From Carya illinoinensis (Eukaryota > Streptophyta > Magnoliopsida > Fagales > Juglandaceae): 64,000 nt of DNA. The stretch lies in NCBI RefSeq assembly GCF_018687715.1, contig NC_056766.1, positions 27,362,433-27,426,432 of the forward strand, read 5' to 3'. The notes beneath the pieces were generated by a model that did not search any database, was not told the origin of the DNA, and saw only the letters and a program-made list of their open reading frames with translations. Numbering within the stretch: position 1 is the stretch's first letter; the number at the start of each line of letters is the position of its first letter. Below, one piece after another: positions 11,006 to 23,059 of the stretch. The position numbers were made by a program, and so were the translations under genes.

Positions 11006-11370
11006 CAATCAATGGGTGATGTTAGTCCTTCGACTGTTTCAACCCTCACCCATGAAGCTGAGTCCCTCAACCTGTATGCAATGAACAACGAACAATGACA
11101 GTCCCTTGAATACTTCGACCCTCACCTACGAAACCGAGTCCCTTAACTTGGGGTGAATAATGAGCGATGACAATCTCTTGACTGCTTCGATCCTCGCCCA
11201 CGAAGCTGAGTCCCTAAACTTGCATGGGGACAATGGGCAATGACAATCCCTGGACTCCTTTGACTCTTGCCCATAAAGCCGAGTCCCTCAACTCGCACAG
11301 GGACTAACAGGTGATGACAATTCCTTGACTACTTCTACCTTCATCCCTAAAGATGTGTGCCCTTGCACTC
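11006..11370. repeat. about five diverged copies of a ~72-bp tandem repeat
   Basis: The unit contains CGACCCTCACCCA, then GAAGCTGAGTCCCTCAACTT, then a GCATGGGGA-like end and CAATGACA. Copies start near 11008, 11082, 11155, 11228 and 11303. Such spacer arrays are common in non-coding parts of Tat-type retroelements. Confidence 0.75.
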
Positions 11371-11811
11371 GTGCTTGACCATCAATGCTCGTACGAACGA
11401 GCACCTCCTTTTGCAAACTCTGAGTGTCGACATTCACGCCACAACTAGCTGGTTACCTCCAAGAATGACCCTTTGAGCTCCACAATCGCCTTGTGTGGGT
11501 TACCTTCGAGAACAAGTAAACGGGCTCTGTAATTACCTAAGATGGACGCAGGGGGTTGACGGGCTCCCTAATCACTTAGCATGGATGGAGGACAAGTATG
11601 TCAAGCTTAGTGACTCCTTACTACGTACTAGGAGGAAAGTCTCCTCCTGAGACCACTAGATTGTGACTTTGGAGTCCGAGTTGGCTTCTTCGAGGGAATT
11701 GGTTTTTTGGGATCTATAGATAACCATTTTGGAACCTGAGTTGGCTTTTTCAAGGAAGACCTAGTCTAACTTTCTCCTCAACTGTCAAGGGCCAAGGTGG
11801 TTTGCAATAGG
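11371..11811. other. non-coding retroelement-like DNA
   Basis: Minor internal repetition (ACGGGCTCCCTAATCACTTA-like words near 11520 and 11560; TTGGCTT near 11690 and 11745). No coding domain. Confidence 0.4.
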
Positions 11812-12157
11812 GCTTAGGGATATAGGTATAAGCAAGACTTAGAGAGGTTGAGGGACAATTTGATGGAGAACCCTCGGATCGAATTGAATATCCTTGCCTT
11901 GGAGGTCCTCAAGCCTAATTGCCAGTCACTTCAATTCCTCAATTCTCTAGGTAGGGATTTGATGTCGATGCCTTTCCCCCTCTTGCTTAGGGATATAGGT
12001 ATAAGCAAGACTTGGAGAGGTTGAGGGACCATTTGATGGAGAACCCTCGGATCGAATTGAATAACCTTGCCTTGGAGGTCCTCAAGCCTAATTGCCAGTC
12101 ACTTCAATTCCTCAATTATCTAGGTAGGGATTTGATGCCGATGCCTTTCCCCCTCTG
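11812..12157. repeat. two-copy 173-bp tandem duplication
   Basis: The unit starting GCTTAGGGATATAGG occurs at 11812-11984 and 11985-12157 with few differences. On the plus strand it reads as a short Leu/Glu-rich segment (DLERLRDHLMENPRIEL) that matches no family I recognise. Confidence 0.9.
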
Positions 12158-12654
12158 GCCCCAAATCCTTGATTTGTGTTTTTCCTTTGTAGTTGTAATA
12201 GCTCTTGTTGTTGATCTTGAGCAATGGATGTGATTTTTTCTCTATACTACTTTTCCTGATTTCCTATGTATGCCCCTTGTTTTGTTTTTTCTTCTACTAG
12301 AGTTTCGTTGAGTTTGAGTACCATGTATGGGTTTGGGCCTTTAGGATCCTGTATTGAAGGGTCCCCCCCCTTCTGCCTAGAAGCAAGTTGTCTACGTAGA
12401 TAGTAGTGCTCTACTTCAATTGGCAAGGAAGCCTTTGGGCTCGTCTGCTTGTTGGATTACTTAGAAAAGCTGTCCTGGCCTCCTTGTTAACTATTTCATT
12501 GAGGAAAGAAGGGGCATCTTGGGAAGGCATTCTTTCACCTTGGCACAATGGGGGTTCGATGATGCTCAATTGTAAAGGTGTATGCATAGGAGAGTTGTCC
12601 CCTTTCTAGGACACCAATGCGAGTATAGGACTAGTCGTCTTTAAGAGTTAGGTG
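12158..12654. other. unassigned DNA
   Basis: No domain recognised. Contains a C10 run near 12363. The ORFs at 12012-12233 and 12406-12609 are short and lack family features. Confidence 0.4.
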
Positions 12655-12936
12655 AGAGATGGGTTTGACCGCACTAGATACAATGAGGTAAATGCTTAAG
12701 GAAGCCATTTCCTCCTTTGGTTGCCATGCAAGTGAGGAGCTCGACTTTGAGAGCTAGGCTGGAGATATGCTTGACCATGCCTGATGGCGAGGAGGGAAAT
12801 GCTTAAGAAAGTTGTCTCCTCCTTTGGTAGCTATGTGAGCATGGAGCTCGGCTTTATGAGTTAGGCGGAATATGGGCTCGACCGCACTAGATGGCGAGGA
12901 GGGAAATGCTTACAGAAGTTTTTTCCTCCTTTGGTC

Positions 12937-14100
12937 TGTAACAACCCACTAAAAATTCAATAGTGAAATTTCTATAAACTTTAGGAACCTCATAAAAACC
13001 CCATAAGTTTTCACGAATCAACTAATTGCATAATTATGGATCTATGGAGGCTTATGAAGTGTTTGGTAGGTGAGAAAGTGTATGGAAAGGATAGGAAATT
13101 ATAGATCTAGGCTATGGCATGTGAGAATTATAGATCTATGGAAGTGGGAATGTGTTGGGCATGATTTATGATTGGGAGATGGGAATTATGCAAGAAAAAT
13201 GATGAACATGATGGAAATATGAAAAACATGATGAACACTCAAGAACACAATGAATAAACAATCAACTTTAATTCACGAATTGCACCAAGTTGAAAGAAAA
13301 CCTCATATATTGATAAATTGAATCACACATATTCAATGAATTGCAAAGTGATGATCCTCTCTTTGGGAATCACGAATTTCACCCAAAAAACTCAAGTGCA
13401 AAGGCACCAAAATATGATCTCCTAAACAAATAATCTTCATCTAGGATAAATGCAAAAAGATGCAAATGAAATGACTAATGGTCCTATTTATAGAGCTTAC
13501 AAATTGGAAACCCCCAGAAGGTCCCTAGTAAATATAATGAATAAATAAACAAAATTAATTAAATAAACAAAATAATAAAATGGATAAATGGCCCTATGGT
13601 TGTGACATGCGTGGCCACGGCTGGGCTAGTCTTGGTCTGGTTCGATGGCTGGCTGCATGGAATGGCATGGTGTCTTGCGTTGGTCTGGTGGTGGGCACGG
13701 CCTGGCGCTGTGCATGGTCTGCTGATGGTGGCATGGCATGGTGCCAAGCCTAGGCCTGATGGTGGGCACATGGTGGTGCTGTGGTCTTGCATGGCCTGGG
13801 CGATGAGCATGCATGGCCCAAGTTGATGGTCTGGACACACTGGGGCTGCAAGGCATGGGCTGGATGGCAAGCCTGGTGGGCATGCCACTAGCCTTACCTG
13901 CAAGGCATGGGCTAGAGCCGTGCACCACGGGCATGCCCCTAACCTCGCTGAGTGGTGCTGGGGCATGCATGCATGCGCATAGGTGCATGCTCAAGGGAAT
14001 GTGCAGGCCTGCACGCATGGTCTGCACCTGGCTAGTAGCCTCCATAGGAGCCTGCTACATGTCAGGGCATGAGCCAAGGCATGCTAACCATGTGACTGTC
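12937..14100 (-). mobile_element. probable solo LTR inserted in the 104-bp array
   Basis: The left edge TGTAACAACCC is sharp within a repeat unit. On the minus strand a TATAAATA box lies at 13485-13492, followed by AT-rich R/U5-like sequence, so the LTR would be oriented minus and end GTTACA at 12937. There is no primer site next to it, which suggests a solo LTR. The right edge lies between about 14050 and 14155 and no TSD was resolved. Confidence 0.5.
13590..14100. repeat. GC-rich GCATGG low-complexity block
   Basis: A strongly biased stretch with repeated GGCATGG, GGTCTGGTGG and GGGCATG words, in sharp contrast with the AT-rich flanks. It would be the U3 of the putative minus-strand LTR, upstream of its TATA box. 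The long frames on both strands here (13559-13966, 13626-14045, 13813-14301) follow from the composition and are not genes. Confidence 0.7.
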
Positions 14101-14395
14101 TTGGCCCTCCAAGAGCTATGTCGAGGTGTGGTCCTGGGTAGTCCTTCTAGGGGTTTTGACAGCTCGACTTTGTGCACTTGGCTAGAGATGGGCTTGACCG
14201 CAAGAGATGGGCTTGACCGCAAGAGATGGCGAGGAGGGAAATGCTTAAGGAAGCTATTTTTTGCTTTGGTCGCTATGCAAGCGAGGCACTCGGCTTTGTG
14301 AGCTAGTTGGAGGATGGACTTTATCTCGCTAGATGAAAAGAGAAAGGAAATGCTTAAGAAGCTGCTTCCTTCTTTGGTCGTCATGCAAGTGTGTA

Positions 14396-14859
14396 GCTTG
14401 GCTTTAGGAGCATGGTTTTAGTGCAATAATAATAAATATTAAGACATGGTAGGACACAAAATAGTTTGATTGAGGTGGTGGGCTTACATGAGGTGCTTGA
14501 AACATTCTTACATGATAAATTTTTATGTGAAGTACTTCCTTGAGATGCTTGATGTCCTTTAGCAGTAGGCTCCAAGTTAGTGGTAGGATGTGATCATGTA
14601 CGGTCCTTTCCATTTCTGCCCAACCTTCCCTTCTTCTTTGAGGTCACTCTAGTTTCCTTTTAAAACATGTCCCTTATTTTGAATGATTTGGGCCTCACTC
14701 TTCTATTGAACTATTGTTTCATTTCCTAGCCATGCTTACTTCTGCTTCCTCTCTCCTTTCCTCTACCAGGTTCAGGTTCTACCTCTTTGTTCGATCATTC
14801 ATCGAAGTACTGGACTTTGTAACTCAGCATTCCAACCTCCATTGGGATCGCCTATTCAC
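14396..14859. other. retroelement-like DNA leading into an integrase relic
   Basis: Probably the minus-strand downstream part of the same Ty3/gypsy relic as 14860-15300. No intact motif is visible here. Confidence 0.35.
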
Positions 14860-15300
14860 TTCTGTAAGTTAAGGCAAAGGGGGTTTCCTCATTTGGGGTT
14901 TTAACAGTGGTTCGATATGCTCAAAATCTTTGGGAGCTCTGTTGCCCATACTTCCTTTTTAGTTGCCAATGTCTTCTTCAAGATACCTACAAAAGTTTTG
15001 TTGATCACATCAACTAGCCCGTTGGCTTGGGAGTGCTACGGGGAGGAATATATGCCTTTTATGATCAGCTCTGTGCACCAATCTTAGTAGTGGTTGGAAT
15101 CAAACTATTGCTCGTTATCCACAATGATGACTAATGGTATGCTAAGCCTGCATACTATAGCCTTCCACAAAAACATGGTGACGCTGGCAGTAGTTATTGT
15201 CACAATTTGTTATGTTTCTGCCCATTTCCTGATGTAGTTGACTGCGACTATGATGAACTTTACAACTCCTTTACCCAGGGGCTTGGGTCCCACGATTGTG
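14860..15300 (-). pseudogene. Ty3/gypsy integrase core relic
   Basis: Read on minus from 15300, the frames give a core like FIIVAVNYIRKWAET, then FLWKAIVCRLSIPLVIIVDN, then SSP.HSQANGLVDVINKT, and finally AYRTTVKTPNEETPFALTY. These are the D-D-E integrase landmarks: the first Asp is changed to Asn in AVNY, the second Asp is kept in VDN, and the Gln-Ala-Asn-Gly block is followed by Val rather than Glu. At least three stops (near 15203, 15094 and 15036) and a small deletion near 14930 break it. Confidence 0.8.
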
Positions 15301-15879
15301 CTATTTGGACTCCCCCAAATTGTGAACGAAAGTAAAAATAGGCTTCTGTGCCATATGGACCGAGAGTAGAAGGTGTCTAGGTATAAAAAGGCTTCTGTGC
15401 CATATGGACTCCCCCAGACTATGAATCAACACATTTTATAGGAGGATGAGTGGCAGGGTGCAGATCCCGTGATTTGGGTGCGCTCAAGAGCATGAAGAAT
15501 ATATTCTATCAGCCACTTCATCAATTTCATCTATCTCAGTCTCTAGATATTTCCTCCTCTAAATTACATTTCAGGGCCGAAATTTCAACAACAGACTTCT
15601 TCTTTTGCTTTGGTGGCATGGTTAACCTATTTTATCACCAAAAGGGGTTATATAGATAAGAGCATAATAATAGGTCTTACAAACAATACTATACCAGAAT
15701 TTGTAAACAATCAATAACCTCAAGTCAACTTTAGACTACAATCAACAAAGCTACCACTGTCTATTGTCATCCAAACCAAAATATAATGAGGATCAAGTCC
15801 TAATTCTATGGTGTGTTTAACCTACACTTCAAGTGTAATCACCATTCCTTCCTAAGTGTCTATAGAATCATAGACCTAA
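15301..15879. other. internal region beside the long LTR
   Basis: On the minus strand this would be the leader after the primer site. Two copies of TAGGCTTCTGTGCCATATGG (15330 and 15388 area) suggest a small duplication. The frame 15450-15659 shows no known domain. Confidence 0.4.
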
Positions 15880-15891
15880 GCTCTTATACCA
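15880..15891 (-). promoter_or_regulatory. tRNA-iMet-type primer-binding site
   Basis: On the minus strand TGGTATAAGAGC begins 4 nt after the LTR end GTTACA. The plant initiator tRNA-Met primer site is TGGTATCAGAGC, so this differs at one position. It orients the LTR at 15896-20379 as a minus-strand 5' LTR. Confidence 0.7.
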
Positions 15892-17312
15892 CCTTTGTAA
15901 CATCTCAAACCCAAAACTATAAATAGACACAGTTACACTTATATTTTCAAAACTTTCTCCCTATTTACAGATATATATCCAATACAAAATCTCAAAACTA
16001 TTCACAACTATAATACAATGATCCTAAAAAATCCATTCACAAGTTTGGCTACAGCCATTAACTTCTAAATAATTACAATACAGATACTCCAACAAAAACT
16101 ATAAAATAACTCAAACATGACCATAAGAAAACTCTTTGTACAACCAAAACCATCTTCAAGCAACAAAACCATCAATCTCCAAAACTTCCAACCTCAAGTG
16201 ACTAAACCAAGTCCACTTTGGAATATTTGGCTCGAAATCTATCACTTCAAAAGAAGGAACTTCTACAATTGTGGAAGTTGGCAATTTTCTTGACTATGAG
16301 AGAGTGAATAAGTTCTCAATAAAATAATGTGAGCAACACAATTTTATCTCAACCAACATATTTAGCGAAATATCATATTCAAGGCCACATGATAATAGGG
16401 AAACCACCAATATACCACAAAGATATCATGCCACGAAGATATAATGCTATGAGGGCATCAATATACTGTAAAAATATCATGCTATGAAGACATCACGTCA
16501 CGAGGGACGTCAAATATGTTACAAAGATATTCATATCATGAGTTCAAGAACAAATAGCATGCTCACATTTAACTTTCAAATTTTATAAGCCACGTATCAT
16601 TTTTCAAACATTCCAATCATTACAAAATTTGCACAAATCCCACAAGCAAGGCCAAAATAGCATAAGAATGTGCAGAAATTCAAAGCTTATACAAGTTTGA
16701 AACATAATACCCAAGTGCACTATTCCAAACAAAACCAACAATTATTTTATTAAAAACCTATTAAAGAGCCACTTACCTCGATTCATAATCAAAATAGTCA
16801 TGATATTCTTTCACCAACAGTCACTCAAAACCTATTTCAAGGTCATTATAATCCGTTAACTTCTACTCTACAAATTATCTCACTTAACTCTAAAATTTCA
16901 CACAATCCTTAATAACATGAATTTAGACTTTTTTTGAAAGATTACCCTTCAAAATTGATAAACTCCAAATTTCTAGGTTGTAAATACGCTACTAGGTAGT
17001 ACGTACACGGCCTCTATCCCTTATTAATTCAACATAAATAATGTCTACACTCAACCATATAACAATGACATAAACATAGATTAATTCTAGTTAATACCCA
17101 CCACCAACACTTGAATATTAAATTCATTTTTAATACACCCTAACAGCATAATCAACTACGTATATTCTCAACAATAAACAACACCAAATATTAGAAAATT
17201 TTATATACAAAATTTATTAAATATACAATTTATCAAGGATGAGAATTTACCTAATATTGTCACTGGTGGTGATTAAACAACAAGGGATAGTAGCTATGAG
17301 AGGAGGTTATAC

Positions 17313-17313
<1 letters not shown>

Positions 17314-17358
<45 letters not shown>
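17314..17358. repeat. (AG)n microsatellite
   Basis: About 22 AG dinucleotides. The long minus-strand frames here (17307-17819, 17312-17683) are Ser/Leu repeats from this tract and not genes. Confidence 0.95.
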
Positions 17359-17361
<3 letters not shown>

Positions 17362-17436
17362 CGAGAAATTGAGAGATATAGGGGGATAGAGGTGAGAGGT
17401 ACGAGTCGGAGGGAAGAATAAGGAAATAGAGAGATG

Positions 17437-17457
17437 TACATGAGAGAGAGAGAGCAA

Positions 17458-17492
<35 letters not shown>

Positions 17493-17607
17493 CATGGTTG
17501 GGGGAAGGGGAAATTGAGAGTGTGAGGCGAGAGGGGGTTGAGAGAAAATTGGAGAGAGAGAGAGAGAGAGAGAGAGCAAATATATATATGTATATATATA
17601 CATGGTT
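17437..17607. repeat. duplicated (GA)n-(TA)n microsatellite block
   Basis: A (GA)n tract followed by CAAATATATATA, GTATATATATACATGG occurs at about 17440-17495 and again at 17549-17605. Confidence 0.85.
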
Positions 17608-18108
17608 TTAGCCCCACTGAGCACTTCTCCTGACCTCCACGGATCCTCCTTGAGACCTCCATGCCAGCCAAGTTCCCATCCATGGAAACCCATGGAATCC
17701 CCTTTTAGACCCATGGCCAGCCCCTCAAAGCCCACAAATTCTACGTGCGCTGCCACCCCGACCACCACAAGGCCACCTTGAGCCTTTCCAAGACCGTGCC
17801 TAGCTATCCCTAAACTCAAACCACCACCTTATGTGGTGGATGGCCACCATGCAAGGTGGATAGCCACCTTACGTGGTGTTAACCATCACGTATGACTCTT
17901 TCAATGCCATTGACTGTGACAGGTAGCGGCAACACACGGGTTATTTCGTCGATGGTATAACTCTCTATCCTTTATCCTCGTTATTATGTTAGTTGATAGG
18001 TTGTGGACTGTGTTGTTAGTATTGTGAAGTGTGGCTGTGTAATGAAGTGTTGTGGAGTATGGGTGTGAAGCATGTGTTGTAGTTATAATGCGGCGTTGTG
18101 TTGTGGAG

Positions 18109-18214
18109 GAGTACACGTTGAGTGTACTCCATGGAGTGGTGCACCATATGGCATGTATGCCATAATGGTGATGTGGCGTAGCAAGTGTAAAGGGAGTACA
18201 CATGGAGTGTACTC
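18109..18214. repeat. pair of perfect 8-bp-arm palindromes
   Basis: GAGTACAC-5 nt-GTGTACTC lies at 18109-18129 and again at 18194-18214, 85 bp apart, each followed by CATG. Confidence 0.85.
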
Positions 18215-20379
18215 CATGAGGTGAAGCGATACACCGTATGGCGTGTCGTGAAGAATGGAATGGTTGCGTAGCCGAGGAGAGTAGAATGTGTTGTGTAGCG
18301 TCAAGAACTGTATAACAGTATCCCGACATAGCTGTGATGTGGCCTGTAGTATGCGGTGATGGGTGTCACCTTGAAGTTGACTTATGGCAGGACATACGCA
18401 TAAAGTGGTAGAAAAGTGTAAGAGCAGCGCAGTGGAAGCATGACGAGCGTCATGCTATAACTCGGGATTAGTCTCGAGCTACATGACATGAAAGAAATGC
18501 ATTTGTGGATGCAGTCTCGTCATGTCAAGTGTTGGGATGAACTTGTAAAGGGGCCGGGAAGCAGGAAGAGTCATACCAACCGGGTCTGTATAGAAGTTGG
18601 TATTGGAGTTTGGAGCTTGTTTATACAAGTGGGCGTTTATTGGACTATAAGTTGATATTAGGTGAAAAAGGGTAAGGTATATGTGCATCTCGTAGGACAC
18701 GTGTGCTGGATGGATTTACCATATGTAATGGGTAATCTGTCCTTAGCATGGTTACTCAGTGTTTTAGCCCAGAGTTGGCTCTAAACCGTGTGACGTGTAT
18801 GGATGGACATGAGGGTTTTGTGTGAGCTAAAGATGCATGAAGGTAGTAATGAGTATGTCACCTAGGATTGGGATGCGTGACTTAGTCAGTCTGAGTCATG
18901 CGTCGACATGTGGTTGATAGAAGAATAAGACGAAGGTCTTAGTGTCTTAACCCTAAGACTCCAAAGGTTTTAACATAGTAAATGGCACGTAAGAACACAG
19001 GGATGGACGGAGAGTGTTCCAAGTGAAGCGTAGTTCTATTTCTAGCATAGTTGCTTATGCAATAGATAAAGAATGACGTGACGTTATGTGTATGCATATA
19101 GGTAGCCATCTGACACGCACATGAATGGACTACATGGAATGAGTATGGCATGAAGTCCAGGTAAGTATTACGTTCATACTCTTCTAGAGTTTTCTAAAAG
19201 ATAAGAAAATGAAAACGAAATGCTTTTCCTTTACAATACTTTACAAAACAACATGAAAGATGCTTTAAGAAAGAATGCTAAGTATAAATCTTCAAGCGTA
19301 AGTGTGTAACGGCCCTCCTTGGCAGCCCCTTTTTACGCACCCAAAGTGTGTAAGTGTATGCATGTTAATGGATGCTATACGTGGTAAGTATTGTATGTAT
19401 TTTCACGAAATGAAATGTGAGGCCTCGGCCCTATGCTTTAAACAACATGAAGAAATTGTTTTAAAATGCCCCTATGAAAGATGATGTTTAAGCTCATGCT
19501 TTTTAAATGACTTTTATGAATGAACTAAAACAAAGGACTGAAAGACTTGTAAAGGAATGAAAGGATTGAAAATGAATGAAAGGAATGGAAATGATTGAAT
19601 GTTTAATGTATGAAAATATGTAACAACCACATGAATGGAAAAGGGTACCAAAGGACTGGACTGGGCAGATTGCAATGCAGGGTAAGTAGTACTGGTAGTG
19701 TACCCAGTGCTGCACCCTAACGAAAATGGATTCTCAACCAGTGGCCAAAGGCGGAATCGAGGTCCAAAAGACTGCTAACCCCAGGTCCCCAGCACATGGG
19801 GTGTAACAGCGTGCAATGGCCAATGAAAATGATAAGAAAGAATGTATATATGTAAGAAAAGATGAATGCATGAAAATGCTCTTTAAGAAATAAAGGCAGC
19901 GAGTCATGGGGAACTGTTTTACAAAAGAAAATCATTTTTAAACAAAAACAGCACCTCGCAACATTTTAAAATGAATTGATTATCTATATATGATATGTAT
20001 GGAGTGATGGATGTATGACTAAAAATCTATGTTATTATATTTTAACTGTATGAAGTAATGCTTACGAGTCATCGACTCATTTTAATTTTTATGTGTGCCC
20101 TCCCATAGACAAGATGAGCATGAGGCATCAGAACGGACACATCCCATGGGGAAAGAGCATGAAAGCCTAGTCATGTTATTTTGTACAATAGACTTTAATT
20201 ATAAAATTTAATATTTTTTGCTGCAACATTTTTAAATTAAAAAAATATGTTTTATTTATAAACATGCAGTCTTTTATATCCTGGCACGAAAGAAAAATAA
20301 ATTTGAAAAGGAATTGTAATTCCCGTTTATTTTTATAAAATCATTTTCTAAAGGCCCCACCACAAGGACGGGCGTTACA

Positions 20380-20780
20380 GTCATACATACCTCTTGACCT
20401 CTATGAAGGATTTTTGTGAGGGTCAACGAGGCAAGACTAGTCATACATACTACTTGACCTCCGCAAAGGATTTCTGAGAAGGGTTTTTGGGCAATTTCAG
20501 CTTACATGCTGCTCGACCCCCTCTCGCCAAATGCGAGGAGGGTCAATGAGGTGAGCCCGGTCATACATACCACTCGACCTTGGCAAAGGATTTCAACGAA
20601 GGGTCTCTTGGGTAGGCTAGGCTTACGCACCGCTCAGCCCCCTTTCACCACACACGAAGGTCAACAAGATGAGTTTGGCAGCCAGCCTATGTGCTACTCG
20701 GCCTCTACAAAGAATTCCCGCAAAGATCTCCGCAAGGAATTTAGCTTGTGTGCAGCCCGATCTATGAGGCCTATGTAATA
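20380..20780. repeat. tandem spacer array of a Tat-type retroelement, unit 1
   Basis: Units of roughly 100-130 bp contain GGTCATACATACCACTCGAC, CAAAGGATTT, GGCTTACATGC and GCTCGGCCCC. The same array is larger in unit 2 (50300-50880). Confidence 0.8.
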
Positions 20781-22559
20781 ATCAGCCACAGTAGAAGCTA
20801 ACAAGTGAATGAGCCACTCGGCTCAGCAAGGTACGACCAAACAAATGGAAGCGTCCTCACAATGCGGGAAATTACTTGCTTAAGGAAGAGAAATAATGTC
20901 AAGTCCCAGTAAGCGATCAACACATTATCACTTGCGAGGGGCTCGCGCAGAATATGAGCAAGCAAAAAGGAACAACATTAGTAAAGGAAGAAATAAAGAA
21001 CATTTAATTCATCAACTGTCGGGATCCTTACAAAGGGAAAGGTTACAACATATTTGCAAGAAACCATACAAAGAGAAAGAAGTCAAAAGCGATCCACGAG
21101 TAGGGTCGAACTCAGCGGGTACACTACGGCACCATTGGCAAAAAAGGCAGAATCAGTGGCATCGCTGGAGAGGTACCATCCCAGACGTGTGGGGTAGGTG
21201 AAGATAGGAGGGTGAGAATAGGAGTTGAAGACGTGAGATTGAGAGTAGGAGACATGAGGGAGAGACCAACCCAAGTACCCGAGGCCCTCAACCATCAAGG
21301 AAACCATCCTCATTCAAAAAGGACCCCCCACACGGGCCAGGACACCATGTGGAAGTATCGAATAGAGGCTTCGCCCGAATGGTCGTCGCCTGAGTGAAAG
21401 AAGGCAGGGTCGTGAGGATCCTGAATTGAAAGAGAACTCTTGACCAAGACAAGGGCCCTCTTTTTCTCCTCCCCTAGCCAGATAGGAAATGCCTAAACCA
21501 GAACAGGTTCAAGCTGTTAGAAATCCCCTTCGCCCGCCAGGCCTGAGTAAGCAGTCCTGCTCCTTCCCAATCATTAGAATGAATTAGGATGTAAGGATAA
21601 AACATGGACTGCATGATGAGTCCTAAGATAGGGAAAACCATCGAATGGTATGGCTACAAAGCTCAACACACTCCACCTTCACAACGTGTCTAGTAGCAAC
21701 GAAGGACAACACAGTCCCTAGTAAAGTCTCATCGGAGAGCCATAAAAGATTGGCAATTGCCCCTCTTCGACACAAGTCTATAGCAGAACACCACACAAAA
21801 AGCTTGGCCCGAACGTAGAAGGAACATCGAAGTTGGGGGTTGGCCAAAAGGAACCCAAAACCAAAAAAGAGGAAGGCTTAGATGCTTGAAGAGCTGACGG
21901 CAGGGATTATGGAAAATTGCATGGTAGGTAGGGATTATGTAGGCAGGGGGTGATGGTTCATCCCTCGAGATTTGGGATACGAATGTATCCCGCTACAAGA
22001 ACAAATCTCGCTGACGGCTCAACACGAATCTCGTGACATGCATCGCAAATACCCTTCAATGACATCAATCTGAGGGAAATGAAATGGGTGGCCATTAATG
22101 GCCAACTACCCGAGTCCCTCAAAAGTTCATGAACGGTGCATTAAACTCCAAACTACTTTTGTTGGGAAACCAAAGAGCAGGGTACAAAGCGTCACGGCTC
22201 TTTCCTCAAGGTAATCAATACAATGGGTCATAACACTCCCCTCAAGATGGTAGTATGAAGCATCACAGCAACCCAAGCCAAATGGGAGGAAAGATGAAAG
22301 GAAATTAGAAATATGAAGGGACAACCAAAACACAAAACAAGAATGTGATTACGTGGCAAAATGTACATGTAGAATACTGGGCACCATGGTTTATACAAAC
22401 AAAGGACCAAAGATGAAGAATAAACATCACAGAGTATACAAAAGGAAACAAATAAATCAATTGAGGAAGGCATCAGGGCCCATCTTGGAGTCGACAGGGC
22501 CCACCTCGGGGGCGACCGAGTTCTGCCTATGCCAGGTGGGGTTGGCCTTGGTCCCCTCG
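20781..22559. mobile_element. non-coding interior of the Tat-type element, unit 1
   Basis: Collinear with 50881-52590 in unit 2 (for example AAAGGGAAAGGTTACAACAT at both 21036 and 51136). No conserved reading frame spans both copies, so it is read as spacer between pol and the 3' LTR. Confidence 0.65.
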
Positions 22560-23059
22560 AAGTAGGTCAGCACCCATGACACCCCCTAAAGGACGGTCGA
22601 GACGATCGACATCCTTCGATAGAAACGCGTCCGAAATCATCGCCTACCCAATCTTGTCCGCATGATTATAAGCAGCTAGATTAGGCTCGAGGTCTTTAAG
22701 ATCAATGGCCTACAAGTGTACCTCCATTGCCTTTGAACTTTCTTATGGGTTTATGATGATGTAGTTGTGCATCCTCTCGAGGCCTTCGAGATACTCATGG
22801 GACCAAGTGCCATAAGGAACGTAGAGGGCCCTCCCGAACTTCTCGCTTGAGCAGGTGGCAACCTCTTGCACCTGCGATAGGTCACTCTGTAGGTCCTGAA
22901 TAACTACTTCCTGAGCGATTATCCTCTTCTAGGTTGCCCCCAATTCAATCAACACCTTTTCCTCCCTTATCCTGGCTGCAGATAGCAAGGCTCTTTGATC
23001 CTCTGCAATGGCCGACAAGGTTGAGCTCTCTTCCAACATCTTGAGCTGCTGAAACTGTA

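Larger units (their letters stand above)
12655..14395. repeat. ~104-bp tandem repeat split by an LTR-like insertion
   Basis: The unit reads roughly GGGCTTGACCGCACTAGATG, GCGAGGAGGGAAATGCTTAA, then GGAAGCTGTTTCCTCCTTTG, then GTCGCTATGCAAG...AGCTCGGCTTT. Copies lie at 12655-12936, and the array resumes at about 14160-14395. The 12937 to ~14155 stretch interrupts it. Confidence 0.7.
15896..20379 (-). mobile_element. long (~4.5 kb) LTR-like sequence, minus orientation
   Basis: Minus-strand start TGTAACGCCCGTCC (20379), minus-strand end GAGATGTTACA (15896), followed by a primer site. Both ends have the form TGTAAC...GTTACA. It interrupts the spacer repeat array, which resumes at 20380 with GTCATACATAC. 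4.5 kb is long for an LTR, so it may contain nested insertions or be two LTR fragments. It holds microsatellites (17.3-17.6 kb) and hairpins (18.1 kb) and no gene. Confidence 0.5.

Noticed and set aside
13559..14301. Long overlapping frames on both strands (135, 139 and 162 codons)
   Set aside because: They follow from GC-biased low complexity; no domain and no match between frames.
17307..17819. 170-codon minus-strand frame rich in Ser-Leu
   Set aside because: Produced by (AG)n and (TA)n microsatellites.
18016..18329. His/Tyr/Thr-rich minus-strand frames up to 142 codons
   Set aside because: Lie inside an LTR-like sequence with short internal repeats; no family features or conservation.
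21083..21313. Facing frames in unit 1 matched by others in unit 2 near 51121-51420
   Set aside because: The two homologous segments do not keep the same frame, so non-coding spacer is the better reading.
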